Under the pieces are notes generated by a model. That model searched no databases and was not told where the DNA came from. It was given only the letters and a program-made list of their open reading frames with translations. A stretch of 12,101 nucleotides of DNA. Source: an uncultured Oscillospiraceae bacterium (GTDB lineage: Bacteria > Bacillota > Clostridia > Oscillospirales > Acutalibacteraceae). A program made the position numbers and the translations under genes. The stretch covers positions 1 to 12,101 of the forward strand of contig CABUNG010000051.1 of NCBI GenBank assembly GCA_902492895.1, read 5' to 3'. This document shows positions 1 through 6,518 of the stretch, piece by piece. Position 1 is the stretch's first letter. Each line of letters starts with the position of its first letter.

Positions 1-95
1 TGTTCCGTCCCCACTGCTGGGCCGCGTTCGGCACCCGCGATCCCGAGTCCGCCGACTATAGGGCCTGCCTCAATTATGGCCCGCTCTTTGACTGA
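1..95 (+). CDS. 3' end of an unidentified gene (partial)
   Basis: The plus-strand frame beginning at base 3 is open from the window edge to a TGA at 93-95 and gives 30 residues ending in LNYGPLFD. It is too short for most gene finders, but the third codon positions are mostly G or C, as in the other genes here. The residue mix (several Trp, Phe, Tyr, Asp and Arg) looks like real protein, whereas the other plus frames give Pro/Ser-rich or interrupted reading. I do not recognise the family from this tail. The gene converges on the small gene at 209-490. The hairpin at 176-203 lies between them and could serve both, although its T-tract favours the minus strand. Moderately sure it is coding; function unknown. 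Confidence 0.6.
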   Translation, partial: FRPHCWAAFGTRDPESADYRACLNYGPLFD

Positions 96-114
96 ATTCG
101 GGAGATAGCATGCC

Positions 115-150
115 CCGGCCGTACCCGGACCGTCTCTGGGAAACGGCCGG
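115..150. other. Imperfectly understood inverted repeat (8-bp arms)
   Basis: CCGGCCGT at 115-122 is the exact reverse complement of ACGGCCGG at 143-150, with a 20-base loop. It lies just after the partial gene's stop codon. No T-run follows on either strand, so it does not look like an intrinsic terminator by itself. It may be an RNA 3'-end stem, or chance in GC-rich sequence. Confidence 0.3.
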
Positions 151-175
151 CCGCCCGGATTGGGTAAACAAAAAG

Positions 176-203
176 AACCCCCGCAGGATGTCCTGCGGGG
201 GTT
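176..203 (-). terminator. Intrinsic terminator of the Gfo/EF-Tu-like unit
   Basis: AACCCCCGCAGGA (176-188) and TCCTGCGGGGGTT (191-203) pair perfectly, giving about 12 bp with a 4-base loop. Read on the minus strand, the stem is followed by CTTTTTGTTT, a good U-tract. It starts 5 bases after the stop of the gene at 209-490. On the plus strand only TTTTC follows, so weaker bidirectional action on the converging gene is possible. Confidence 0.9.
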
Positions 204-208
204 TTCAA

Positions 209-490
209 CTATGAGCAAACGGCGAGTCGATAGACTTCGGTGATGGTCCCCTTGGCGATCGTTTCGCCGTTATCGATGACCGCGAACGCGTCGCCCACGG
301 TCAGCAGTTCGGAAGGGATGTACGCCAGCTTCAGAAGAGCGGCTTTCCATGGCCCGGATTCGCGTGGTCCGTCCCTGTAAAAAATCACCGGAACGAGTCC
401 GTCCGAAAAACCTCTCGAACCCGGCGTTTCGGCTCTGTTTCTCGAAGCGGAGACCATAAATGTCGAGGTTCTCGATGCTCCCAGAGCCAT
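209..490 (-). CDS. Small EF-Tu beta-barrel-like protein
   Basis: A 93-residue product with no membrane segment or signal peptide. The C-terminal half (about residues 48-87) ends in VGDAFAVIDNGETIAKGTITEV. This resembles the closing strands of EF-Tu domain 2/3-type barrels, where a 'G..F.l.. gg.tiG.G.vt.i' pattern is conserved. Stand-alone proteins of about 90-100 residues with this fold are common in Firmicutes and have no well-defined role; none is claimed here. It lies 36 bp after the Gfo-family gene with no terminator between them, so it is probably co-transcribed, and the hairpin at 176-203 ends the unit. Oddities: there is no recognisable ribosome site before the ATG. The first ~35 codons are rich in AGA and TCG and give a Ser/Arg-rich, unconvincing N-terminus. 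A wrong start or a frameshift is possible. The gene is fairly sure; the family is moderate. Confidence 0.55.
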   Translation of the reverse strand: MALGASRTSTFMVSASRNRAETPGSRGFSDGLVPVIFYRDGPRESGPWKAALLKLAYIPSELLTVGDAFAVIDNGETIAKGTITEVYRLAVCS

Positions 491-526
491 TTCGGGGTGC
501 TTCTGTATATAATATGGTATAAATAA

Positions 527-1579
527 TCAGGAAGCGGGGAAGGCGAGGAGATCTTCCTCATCCGTTACCCGAACGATGGAATTGGTACGCACAGCCTGAT
601 CGGCCGCCAAGGCCACTCGGAACGCACTGTAGGCTTCCTCGATGGTCGGGGCGTCGGTGGGACGGCCCTCGATCCGGTCGATCAGAGAACAGAGCTGGCC
701 CCACATATCCTTGTAAACGGCCGGAACATTGATTTCCTCGTATGTATCGGTATCGGCGTGGTAAACTTCGATCAGATCCCCCATCTCCACATGCTGCGCA
801 CGGGCGGCCTGCATGGTCAGGGTGATATGGCCCCGGTCCCCGATGAACTGCTTGACGTTGCCGGAGGCAAAGGTGCGGCCCCAGCCAGCTTCGTAATATG
901 CAATCACGCCGTCCGCCAGCTGCATGGTGACGATGCCGTAATTGATGCAGCCTGGCTCCAGATCCGCGTCCACCACAGCCCCCATCCCCATGACCTGCGT
1001 GATCGGGGAGCCGGTAAACCACTGCAGTACATCGAAATAATGCACGCCGCAGTCCAGAATGGGGGAACAGTCCTCCAGCAGCCGGCGGTAGCGGTCCCAG
1101 TCGAGCGCGTGATGATTCTGCGTCATGCGGACGGTTTTCAGCCGCCCGATCGCCCCCGACTGGATCAGATCCCGGATTTTGATATAGGAGGCGTTGCGGC
1201 GCAGGATATGCGCCACCAGCACCTGCGAACGTCCGTTTTTGGCCAGACGGTAGAATTCCCGGCCGTCCTGTTCGTTTGCGGCGATGGGCTTTTCGCACAG
1301 AACATGCTTGCCCGCCACCACGCAGTCCCGCAGGATGGTCAGATGGGTGCTGACATAGGTCGCGATGATGACGATATCCACGTCGTCCCGCGTGATGAAT
1401 TCGTGATAATCGATGCCGTAGCGGTCCGCCCCGTACTTCATGGCGAACAGCCGGGCCTTCTGCTCGTCCGCGTCCACAACCGCGACGATGCGGATATTCT
1501 CCCGAAAATAAATCTGTGCGATGTGTTCTTCCCCAATATGGCCGCATCCGACCAATACCACACCATAGGTTTTGTCCAT
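527..1579 (-). CDS. Gfo/Idh/MocA-family NAD(P)-dependent oxidoreductase
   Basis: A 350-residue cytoplasmic dehydrogenase of the family that oxidises or reduces sugars, inositols and related polyols with NAD(P). The N-terminal Rossmann fold shows GCGHIG (residues 11-16) and the acidic strand end VVDAD (34-38). The family's catalytic EKP motif is at residues 96-98. The C-terminal dehydratase-like domain carries D176-x-G-x-H180-Y-x-x-D183, the usual catalytic His and Asp region. Length is typical. The substrate cannot be read from sequence, and no sugar transporter or kinase is nearby to suggest one. An in-frame GTG at 1591 would add four residues, but AGAGGTGG at 1588-1595 sits 8 bases before the ATG at 1579, so I chose that start. 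The gene has its own promoter at 1619-1646 and probably reads through into the small gene at 209-490. Confidence 0.93.
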   Translation of the reverse strand: MDKTYGVVLVGCGHIGEEHIAQIYFRENIRIVAVVDADEQKARLFAMKYGADRYGIDYHEFITRDDVDIVIIATYVSTHLTILRDCVVAGKHVLCEKPIAANEQDGREFYRLAKNGRSQVLVAHILRRNASYIKIRDLIQSGAIGRLKTVRMTQNHHALDWDRYRRLLEDCSPILDCGVHYFDVLQWFTGSPITQVMGMGAVVDADLEPGCINYGIVTMQLADGVIAYYEAGWGRTFASGNVKQFIGDRGHITLTMQAARAQHVEMGDLIEVYHADTDTYEEINVPAVYKDMWGQLCSLIDRIEGRPTDAPTIEEAYSAFRVALAADQAVRTNSIVRVTDEEDLLAFPAS

Positions 1580-1587
1580 CCGGTGTC

Positions 1588-1595
1588 CCACCTCT
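1588..1595 (-). promoter_or_regulatory. Ribosome binding site deciding the Gfo-family start
   Basis: AGAGGTGG on the minus strand lies 8 bases before ATG 1579. The alternative GTG at 1589-1591 falls inside this site and has no good site of its own, so the shorter protein is preferred. Confidence 0.75.
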
Positions 1596-1618
1596 CGTAT
1601 GGAGCCTCTCTATTTAAC

Positions 1619-1646
1619 ATTATACCGAATTTATGGCCATTTTCAA
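1619..1646 (-). promoter_or_regulatory. Sigma-A promoter of the Gfo-family gene
   Basis: On the minus strand TTGAAA (1641-1646) and a perfect TATAAT (1619-1624) are separated by 16 bases. The -10 lies about 40 bases upstream of the ATG at 1579. The spacer begins with the 8-bp palindrome ATGGCCAT, which may or may not matter. No terminator was seen after ApbE upstream, so some read-through from that gene is also likely. Confidence 0.8.
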
Positions 1647-1709
1647 GGTCACTTCTCACTGCTGAATGTATCATTTTTCTTTGTATTCGTGTCCGATGGA
1701 CAGGAAAGA

Positions 1710-2732
1710 TCAGGAGGAATGAACCGGTTCCGGGGCGGGAACCGTATAAAGGAGCCCGGATGTAGCCGTCAATTCGCCGGTATCGCGGATAAACAGCGCT
1801 TCGATGCCGGGCAGGGATTCGATCAAAGACAGCGCCTTGTCTTCTCCGAGCACGAAGCAGGCGGTGGACAGCGCGTCGCCGTCCACCGATCGGGACGATA
1901 CGATGGTCACCGACGACAGCCCGTTTTCGGCCGGCCATCCGGTTTTAGGGTCCAGAAGGTGATGATACCGCACGCCGTCCAGCGTGAATCCCCGTTCATA
2001 GGTACCCGAAGTGACCACCGAAGCGTTTTTTACAGGGATCACCGCGGCCAGGGCGGACGCATCCTTGGGATCCCGGATGCCGATGTTCCAGTTTTCCCCC
2101 TGTTTGTCTCCCACGGCGGCAATGTTGCCGCCCAGATCGATCAGGGCGCTCGTGACGCCGTTTTCGGTCAGATAAGCCGCGAGGCGGTCGGCGATATACC
2201 CTTTGGCTATGGCGCCGAGATCCACGGCGGCGTCCGGATCGGTCAGCCGGGCCGTATCGTTTTCGAGTACGAGACGGGTATAATCCACCAGCTCTGCAGC
2301 CGCCGACAGGGCGTCCGGGTCGGGAAGAGCCGGATCGCCGTGAAAATCCCACAGCCGGCTGACCGGCCGGATGGTGATATCCAGCGCCCCATCCGTCCGT
2401 TTTCCGTATTCCAGGCCGGTTTCCAGCAGCTCGGCCGTTTGCGGGGAGAGGACCACCGGCTGTCCCTCCGCCCGGTTCAGCCGGCCGATGTCGCTGGTTT
2501 CCAGTTCCGCGCTGAACAGCTGCTCGTACCGGGACAGCTGCTCAAAACAGCCGTCGAGAACCGATGCGGGGGACGCCGAGCCGGACAGTGCGTAAATCGT
2601 GACCGATACGGCCGTGTCCAAAGCGAATCCGTCGCGGGCGGCCGGCAGCGTTTCCCGGCGGCATCCGATCGTTTGCAGGAGGAAAAGACCCAAACAGACG
2701 GCTGAAAGGCCACGAAATCCCCGTTTTTTCAT
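1710..2732 (-). CDS. apbE: ApbE-family FAD:protein FMN transferase (lipoprotein)
   Basis: A 340-residue enzyme of the family that uses FAD to attach FMN covalently to Thr/Ser of target proteins outside the membrane, or to Rnf/Nqr subunits. A basic start (MKKRG), a hydrophobic stretch (residues 9-20) and TIGC with Cys24 mark a probable lipoprotein, although Thr at -3 is a weak lipobox. ApbE landmarks run in order: FALDTAVSVTIYA (36-48), VDLGAIAKGYIADR (170-183), ALIDLGGNIAAVG (196-208), SGTYERGF (242-249), YHHLLDPKTGWP (256-267) and SVDGDALSTACFVLG (282-296), the last containing the usual metal-binding Asp/Thr region. ATG 2732 has AGGAGG about 10 bases upstream. It has its own consensus promoter. 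No Rnf/Nqr gene or FMN-binding-domain substrate is in the window, so its target is unknown. It diverges from the O-antigen-ligase-like gene. Confidence 0.95.
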   Translation of the reverse strand: MKKRGFRGLSAVCLGLFLLQTIGCRRETLPAARDGFALDTAVSVTIYALSGSASPASVLDGCFEQLSRYEQLFSAELETSDIGRLNRAEGQPVVLSPQTAELLETGLEYGKRTDGALDITIRPVSRLWDFHGDPALPDPDALSAAAELVDYTRLVLENDTARLTDPDAAVDLGAIAKGYIADRLAAYLTENGVTSALIDLGGNIAAVGDKQGENWNIGIRDPKDASALAAVIPVKNASVVTSGTYERGFTLDGVRYHHLLDPKTGWPAENGLSSVTIVSSRSVDGDALSTACFVLGEDKALSLIESLPGIEALFIRDTGELTATSGLLYTVPAPEPVHSS

Positions 2733-2769
2733 CCTGAATGTCCCTCCTGTTGTGCAAAACTCGTCCTAA

Positions 2770-2798
2770 AGTATACGAATCCGGCTGAAAAATGTCAA
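2770..2798 (-). promoter_or_regulatory. Sigma-A promoter of apbE
   Basis: On the minus strand a perfect TTGACA (2793-2798), a 17-base spacer and TATACT (2770-2775) lie about 38 bases upstream of the ApbE ATG. The spacer, read on the plus strand, contains GAATCCGG (2777-2784), an octamer also found in the divergent promoter at 2918-2946. Confidence 0.9.
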
Positions 2799-2917
2799 TA
2801 AAATTGGAAACGTAGCAAGGATTTTCCTGGGATTTTAGAACCTTATACAAAGTGCATGTCCGTATCGCGGCGTTCCTATTGGAATGGTCAAAAATGATAA
2901 CAGCTTTGTAATAAACA

Positions 2918-2946
2918 TTGAATCCGGTCCCCGGATGTGTTATAGT
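2918..2946 (+). promoter_or_regulatory. Sigma-A promoter of the O-antigen-ligase-like gene
   Basis: TTGAAT (2918-2923), a 17-base spacer and TATAGT (2941-2946) lie about 50 bases before ATG 2997. It is divergent from the ApbE promoter with about 120 bases between the two -35 elements. I saw no riboswitch or other clear structure in the intervening AT-rich sequence, apart from a short TTCC-TATT-GGAA repeat at 2873-2884. Confidence 0.75.
2922..2936. promoter_or_regulatory. Candidate operator: palindrome in the promoter spacer
   Basis: ATCCGG (2922-2927) and CCGGAT (2931-2936) are exact inverted repeats around three bases. They sit wholly between the -35 and -10 of the promoter at 2918-2946, apart from two bases shared with the -35. 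That position suits a repressor, but no cognate regulator is identified in the window. Confidence 0.35.
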
Positions 2947-2996
2947 GCCAAAGAACAAGATGTGTTTTTGTGAAATTGTGAGAAAGGGGGACGCGA

Positions 2997-4343
2997 ATGA
3001 GAGCACGGATTGAAGAATGGAAGCAAACGCTCAGCCAGCCGTGGCTGCTTGCGCTGCTGATGGTAGCGGTCATTCCGCTGTTCCCCGAATATATCGCCCC
3101 GATTCTGGCGGTCGGGGCCGTGGTGGCTGCCAATGCGGACGCGAAGCGGCGGGGCCGGGTGCTGTCGGTCGGGCCGATCGGCAAGCTGCTGCTGATTTTT
3201 ATGCTGTATACCGCTTTCGGCGTTTTATATTCCAAGCATCCCTTCAACAGCTTTTCGACTTTCTTGATGTGGCTGATCATGTTCCTCGCGTACCTGGCCT
3301 TGACCACGGTGCTGACCAACCGGCACCGGTTTGACACCGCCCTGTTCTGCATCTCGGTCATCGCCGGGATGGTGGGGCTGGTCGGCCTTATACAGTATGT
3401 CCTCAACTGCCTGTTCGATATACCGGTTGCCAACCAATTCTGGGGCTGGATCGACAACATCATCCTGGACTGGATCCCCATGGACATCAACATCCATCTG
3501 GAAGAGATGCGGTTCAGCTCGACCTTTACAAACCCCAACATCGTTGGGGAATATCTGGTGATGGTCATTCCCTTTGTCGTGTATTACGCCTTTGGCGGAC
3601 AGCGGACCGGCGTGCGCCTTCTGACACGGTTCTGCCTGCTTCTGGCGGTGTGCGGCGTCGCTTTTTCCTTCTCCCGCGGCAGCTATCTGGGGATCCTGGT
3701 CATCCTGCTGATCCTGTGCATCACCAATGCGAAACGGATCGTCCCCTTCCTGCTCTCGTTTATCTCGATTCTGATTTTGATTCCGGAATCGGTCATCGCC
3801 CGGTTTTTGTCGATCGGCGGCGTGGATTTCAGCATCGCCGAACGGTTTTCCATTTGGGAAGTGGCGCTGAAAACCTTTGCCAAGAGTCCTATTTTCGGTC
3901 TGGGCCCCGGTATCGAAAACTTCTGGGGCGTGCTGCTTGAGGCGGGGGTGGATGCCCCTCATGCCCATAATCTGGTGCTCCAGCTTCTGGTAGAGGGCGG
4001 CGTGATTGCGCTGGCTTTGATGATCCTGATGGGGTGGAAGATCGTGCGGCGCGGCATGGATCTGATGGCGCGCTCGTGGGAAACGCATCTGCTGGGCGGT
4101 GTGTTCTTGGCCTTTGCCGCCGGATTCGTGATGAACAGCATGGTGGATTATCCGCTTCTCAGTCCCAAGCTGGTGGGGGTCTTCATGATGGTGATGGCGA
4201 TCGGCGACGCGGCCAGCCGGGTGTATCTCGGGCATCGCGTGCAGCCTATCGCCGACTGCTTTCCGCATAACGAATACGCGCGGCGGGGCCTCTCGGCCGG
4301 AATAACGGCCTCCCGGGATGCGCTGCGCTTCCGCAACAAATGA
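2997..4343 (+). CDS. O-antigen ligase / Wzy-like polytopic membrane protein
   Basis: A 448-residue integral membrane protein with about 11-12 hydrophobic segments (roughly residues 14-47, 61-79, 87-106, 115-138, 183-200, 209-263, 332-349, 366-381, 391-404) and a basic, non-membrane C-terminal tail of about 40 residues. It matches the O-antigen ligase (WaaL/Wzy) pattern: STFTNPNIVGEYLVM (175-189), SFSRGSYLG (224-232), an extracytoplasmic loop with WEVALKTFAKSPIFGLGPG (287-305), and PHAHNLVLQLLVEGG (321-335), whose His is the family's conserved catalytic-region residue. Members transfer or polymerise lipid-linked glycans on the outer face of the membrane. In a Gram-positive the likely product is a cell-wall or capsular polysaccharide, but no glycosyltransferase or flippase is adjacent, so the substrate is open. 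AAAGGGGG precedes ATG 2997. It has its own promoter and terminator and so is monocistronic. Confidence 0.88.
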   Translation: MRARIEEWKQTLSQPWLLALLMVAVIPLFPEYIAPILAVGAVVAANADAKRRGRVLSVGPIGKLLLIFMLYTAFGVLYSKHPFNSFSTFLMWLIMFLAYLALTTVLTNRHRFDTALFCISVIAGMVGLVGLIQYVLNCLFDIPVANQFWGWIDNIILDWIPMDINIHLEEMRFSSTFTNPNIVGEYLVMVIPFVVYYAFGGQRTGVRLLTRFCLLLAVCGVAFSFSRGSYLGILVILLILCITNAKRIVPFLLSFISILILIPESVIARFLSIGGVDFSIAERFSIWEVALKTFAKSPIFGLGPGIENFWGVLLEAGVDAPHAHNLVLQLLVEGGVIALALMILMGWKIVRRGMDLMARSWETHLLGGVFLAFAAGFVMNSMVDYPLLSPKLVGVFMMVMAIGDAASRVYLGHRVQPIADCFPHNEYARRGLSAGITASRDALRFRNK

Positions 4344-4353
4344 ATCGGGCCGG

Positions 4354-4389
4354 GAAACGCCGCGCGTCTGCGCGGCGTTTCTTTTTTGT
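4354..4389 (+). terminator. Intrinsic terminator of the O-antigen-ligase-like gene
   Basis: GAAACGCCGCGC (4354-4365) and GCGCGGCGTTTC (4370-4381) form a 12-bp perfect stem with a GTCT loop, followed by TTTTTTGT. It begins 10 bases after the stop codon. Confidence 0.95.
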
Positions 4390-4443
4390 ATAGCACCGCC
4401 GAAGCCGGGCAGACTAAGATTTGGAAAATTCTCGGGAGACGGC

Positions 4444-4472
4444 TTGACATGTCAGGGAAAATAATGTAACAT
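4444..4472 (+). promoter_or_regulatory. Sigma-A promoter of the DegV gene
   Basis: A perfect TTGACA (4444-4449), a 17-base spacer and TAACAT (4467-4472) lie 35 bases before the ATG. The 10-bp palindrome TGACATGTCA (4445-4454) overlaps the -35. A second small repeat, ATGT-A-ACAT (4464-4472), covers the -10. These could be operators, but both are short. Confidence 0.75.
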
Positions 4473-4507
4473 GGTGTTGAAAACGAGATTGACGCAGGAG
4501 GCTATAT

Positions 4508-5377
4508 ATGAGCTATCGTTTGACGACCGATTCCACAGCGGATCTGCCCCAGGAATTCTTGACCGAACGCGGCATTTCGTCTGTCGGCCTGGCTTTCCAG
4601 ATCGGCGGCGAGGAATACCGCGAAGGCCCCGATCTGAAGATGACTTCGAAAGAATTTTACGACCAGCTGCGGGAGGGGAAGCCCTCTTCCACGGTGCAGG
4701 TGAACACCTACGAGTTCATCGATTTTGCGGAGCCGTTCCTGGCCGCGGGAGAAGATGTGCTGCATATCGCTTTTTCGAGCGGGCTGTCCGGCACCTATGA
4801 ATCCTGCGCGCGGGGCGCGGAGGAGCTCCGCGCGAAATATCCCGACCGGAAGATTCTGGTCGTGGATTCCCTGGCCGCTTCGATGGGCGAAGGGCTGCTG
4901 GTGTACTATGCGGATGAAAACCGGAAAGCCGGCATGAGCATCGAGGACAATTACCAGTGGCTGGAGGAAAACAAGCTGCATCTCTGCCATTGGTTCACGG
5001 TGGACGATCTGATGCATCTGCATCGGGGCGGCCGCGTATCCAAAACGTCCGCGGTGTTCGGCTCCCTGCTCGGCATCAAGCCGGTGCTGCACGTGGACGA
5101 TGACGGGCACCTGATTCTCATGAGCAAGGTGCGGGGACGGGATGCCTCCCTCAAAGCGCTGGCAGCGAAGATGAAGGAAACGGCGCTGTCCAATGTGAAG
5201 GATCAGATGATCTTCATCTCCCATGGCGACGCCAGGGAGGATGCCGAAAAGACGGCCCAGTATGTCAAAGACCTGCTGGGGGTTCAGAAATTTCTGATCC
5301 ACGACATCGGCACGGTGATCGGCAGTCATTCGGGTCCCGGCACCATCGCGCTGTTCTTCATGGGCACCCATCGGTAA
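4508..5377 (+). CDS. degV: DegV family fatty-acid-binding protein
   Basis: A 289-residue soluble protein of the DegV/FakB type, which binds a fatty acid. In Firmicutes some members present it to the FakA kinase for acyl-phosphate formation; the role of most paralogues is not known. Visible family marks are DSTADLP at the N-terminus (residues 8-14), SSTVQ (60-64, the usual 'T/S-SQ' head-group site with Val for Ser), FSSGLSGTYES (89-99), VVDSLAASMGEGLLV (118-132), LHRGGRVSK (171-179), LGIKPVLHVDDDGHL (188-202) and IGSHSGPGTIALFFMG (271-286). Length is typical. AGGAGG lies 6 bases before ATG 4508. It has its own promoter, and no fakA-like DAK-domain gene is in the window. It ends at a terminator shared with the convergent HAAS gene. 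Confidence 0.95.
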   Translation: MSYRLTTDSTADLPQEFLTERGISSVGLAFQIGGEEYREGPDLKMTSKEFYDQLREGKPSSTVQVNTYEFIDFAEPFLAAGEDVLHIAFSSGLSGTYESCARGAEELRAKYPDRKILVVDSLAASMGEGLLVYYADENRKAGMSIEDNYQWLEENKLHLCHWFTVDDLMHLHRGGRVSKTSAVFGSLLGIKPVLHVDDDGHLILMSKVRGRDASLKALAAKMKETALSNVKDQMIFISHGDAREDAEKTAQYVKDLLGVQKFLIHDIGTVIGSHSGPGTIALFFMGTHR

Positions 5378-5409
5378 GCTTGCAGCCCCTCATTATAGAA
5401 AACGGCACA

Positions 5410-5433
5410 GCCGCCCTCTGTCAAGAGGGCGGC
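5410..5433. terminator. Probable terminator between convergent genes
   Basis: GCCGCCCTCT (5410-5419) and AGAGGGCGGC (5424-5433) form a 10-bp stem with a GTCA loop, between the DegV stop (5377) and the HAAS-gene stop (5484). The following TTGTTCATT is a modest U-tract for the plus strand. On the minus strand GTTTTC follows a few bases later, so it may work both ways. Confidence 0.75.
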
Positions 5434-5483
5434 TTGTTCATTGGGAAGAATTTGAGGCGGATGCGGCGGTCCGTTTCCGGCTT

Positions 5484-6518
5484 TTACCTGGACGATTCGC
5501 TGTATTTCACCGCCCGGTAAGTCGTCACGCCGATGTCGATCAGGGTGGCTGCGGCGATGATGATCAGCAGGATGTTGGCGATGAGCGGGGTGTCCCAATA
5601 CGCGAGGATGTCGCCCGAGGAATAGGACGCCCAATCGAAGGCCGCCTGCATGTCGGCAGCGAAGCTGGGATTCAGGAAGGGCAGGAACTTGAGAAGGATC
5701 ACCGCGATGAAAAGATTGGCCAACCCCGAAACGGCGTTGAACAGCGCGACGGTGAAGGTGTAGCGGCCGATGATCAGCTTGGCGATCCCCTCGATCAGAG
5801 CGATGCCGATCCCCAGCAGCATGAGCGGCATGGTGATGTGCCAGATATCGAGGTTGAAAAGCGGGATGGAACGCAGCTGGCCGCCCTCTTCCACCCAGGC
5901 GCCGAACAGCCGGGGCGCAAACAGCAGGATGCCGCCGAAGATCAGGATGAACACGATTTCCACGACGGTGTCGCCGCGCTTGATCAGGGCCCGCCGGTCG
6001 GGTACGGGCGGCAGCGAGGCGGGCGTCCAGGAGGCGGCGTCTTTCGTCTCGAGCCGGACCTTCTGGCGGTCCATCACGGCGAAGATGAGGGTGACGAAAC
6101 CGAAAGCGGTGACGAGAGAGACGAGCCCTCCGGCGATCGTGCGGCCGAAAAAGCGGGCGCCGTCCTTGAATGTGGCCACGTTTCCGTCCCCAAGCAGGCC
6201 CACGACGGCCGAGACGACAAATCCTATCAGAACGCTGATCAGCACGATTTTCAGAACCAGCCGATAGGTGTCGTAGTTTTCGGGCCCGACGACGTAGGAC
6301 TCGCCGTCCCGGTAGCGGCGCGCCAGAGCGGCCGGATTTCCCAGGCTTTGCAGCACCTGATCCACCGCCGGTTCGTCCTTGGCGGTGCCTTCGAGCATGT
6401 CGTCTATGAGAGCCCGCAGCTCCATTTCGATATCCGCCCGCTGATCTTTGGGCAGGCGGCGAACGACGTCATAGACATAGCGGTCGACCGGGGTGCCGGC
6501 GCCGGATGTTGCGCTCAT
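5484..6518 (-). CDS. HAAS-domain six-TM membrane protein, partner of PadR
   Basis: A 344-residue protein. Residues 10-72 form a charged helical domain (VDRYVYDVVRRLPKDQRADI, then ALIDDML, then LGNPAALARRYRDG) typical of the HAAS/DUF1700-type signalling domain that is usually encoded next to PadR repressors. About six membrane segments follow (residues 86-108, 127-148, 183-200, 228-248, 256-278, 311-331), with a Pro-rich cytoplasmic loop near 158-180. An upstream in-frame start would add 17 residues lying inside padR. ATG 6518 overlaps the padR stop as ATGA and has GGAGGAGG 7 bases before it, so I chose it. It is translationally coupled to padR. Family knowledge suggests a membrane sensor or effector in the same circuit; the actual signal is unknown. 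The membrane domain is not one I can name. Confidence 0.85.
   Translation of the reverse strand: MSATSGAGTPVDRYVYDVVRRLPKDQRADIEMELRALIDDMLEGTAKDEPAVDQVLQSLGNPAALARRYRDGESYVVGPENYDTYRLVLKIVLISVLIGFVVSAVVGLLGDGNVATFKDGARFFGRTIAGGLVSLVTAFGFVTLIFAVMDRQKVRLETKDAASWTPASLPPVPDRRALIKRGDTVVEIVFILIFGGILLFAPRLFGAWVEEGGQLRSIPLFNLDIWHITMPLMLLGIGIALIEGIAKLIIGRYTFTVALFNAVSGLANLFIAVILLKFLPFLNPSFAADMQAAFDWASYSSGDILAYWDTPLIANILLIIIAAATLIDIGVTTYRAVKYSESSR

Noticed and set aside
209..1579. Read-through of the Gfo-gene TGA (527-529) into the in-frame small gene, e.g. as a selenoprotein or fusion.
   Set aside because: The two frames are indeed in phase, but no SECIS-like stem is visible. The TGA lies at the normal family length, and the intervening codons look non-coding.
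1651..1709. A terminator after apbE.
   Set aside because: Only a weak TGTCC/GGACA stem with no following U-tract on the minus strand is present. Read-through to the Gfo-family gene is as likely.
2799..2917. Riboswitch or small RNA in the divergent intergenic region.
   Set aside because: The space lies between two back-to-back -35 elements, upstream of both start sites, and shows no strong hairpin or conserved aptamer-like motif.
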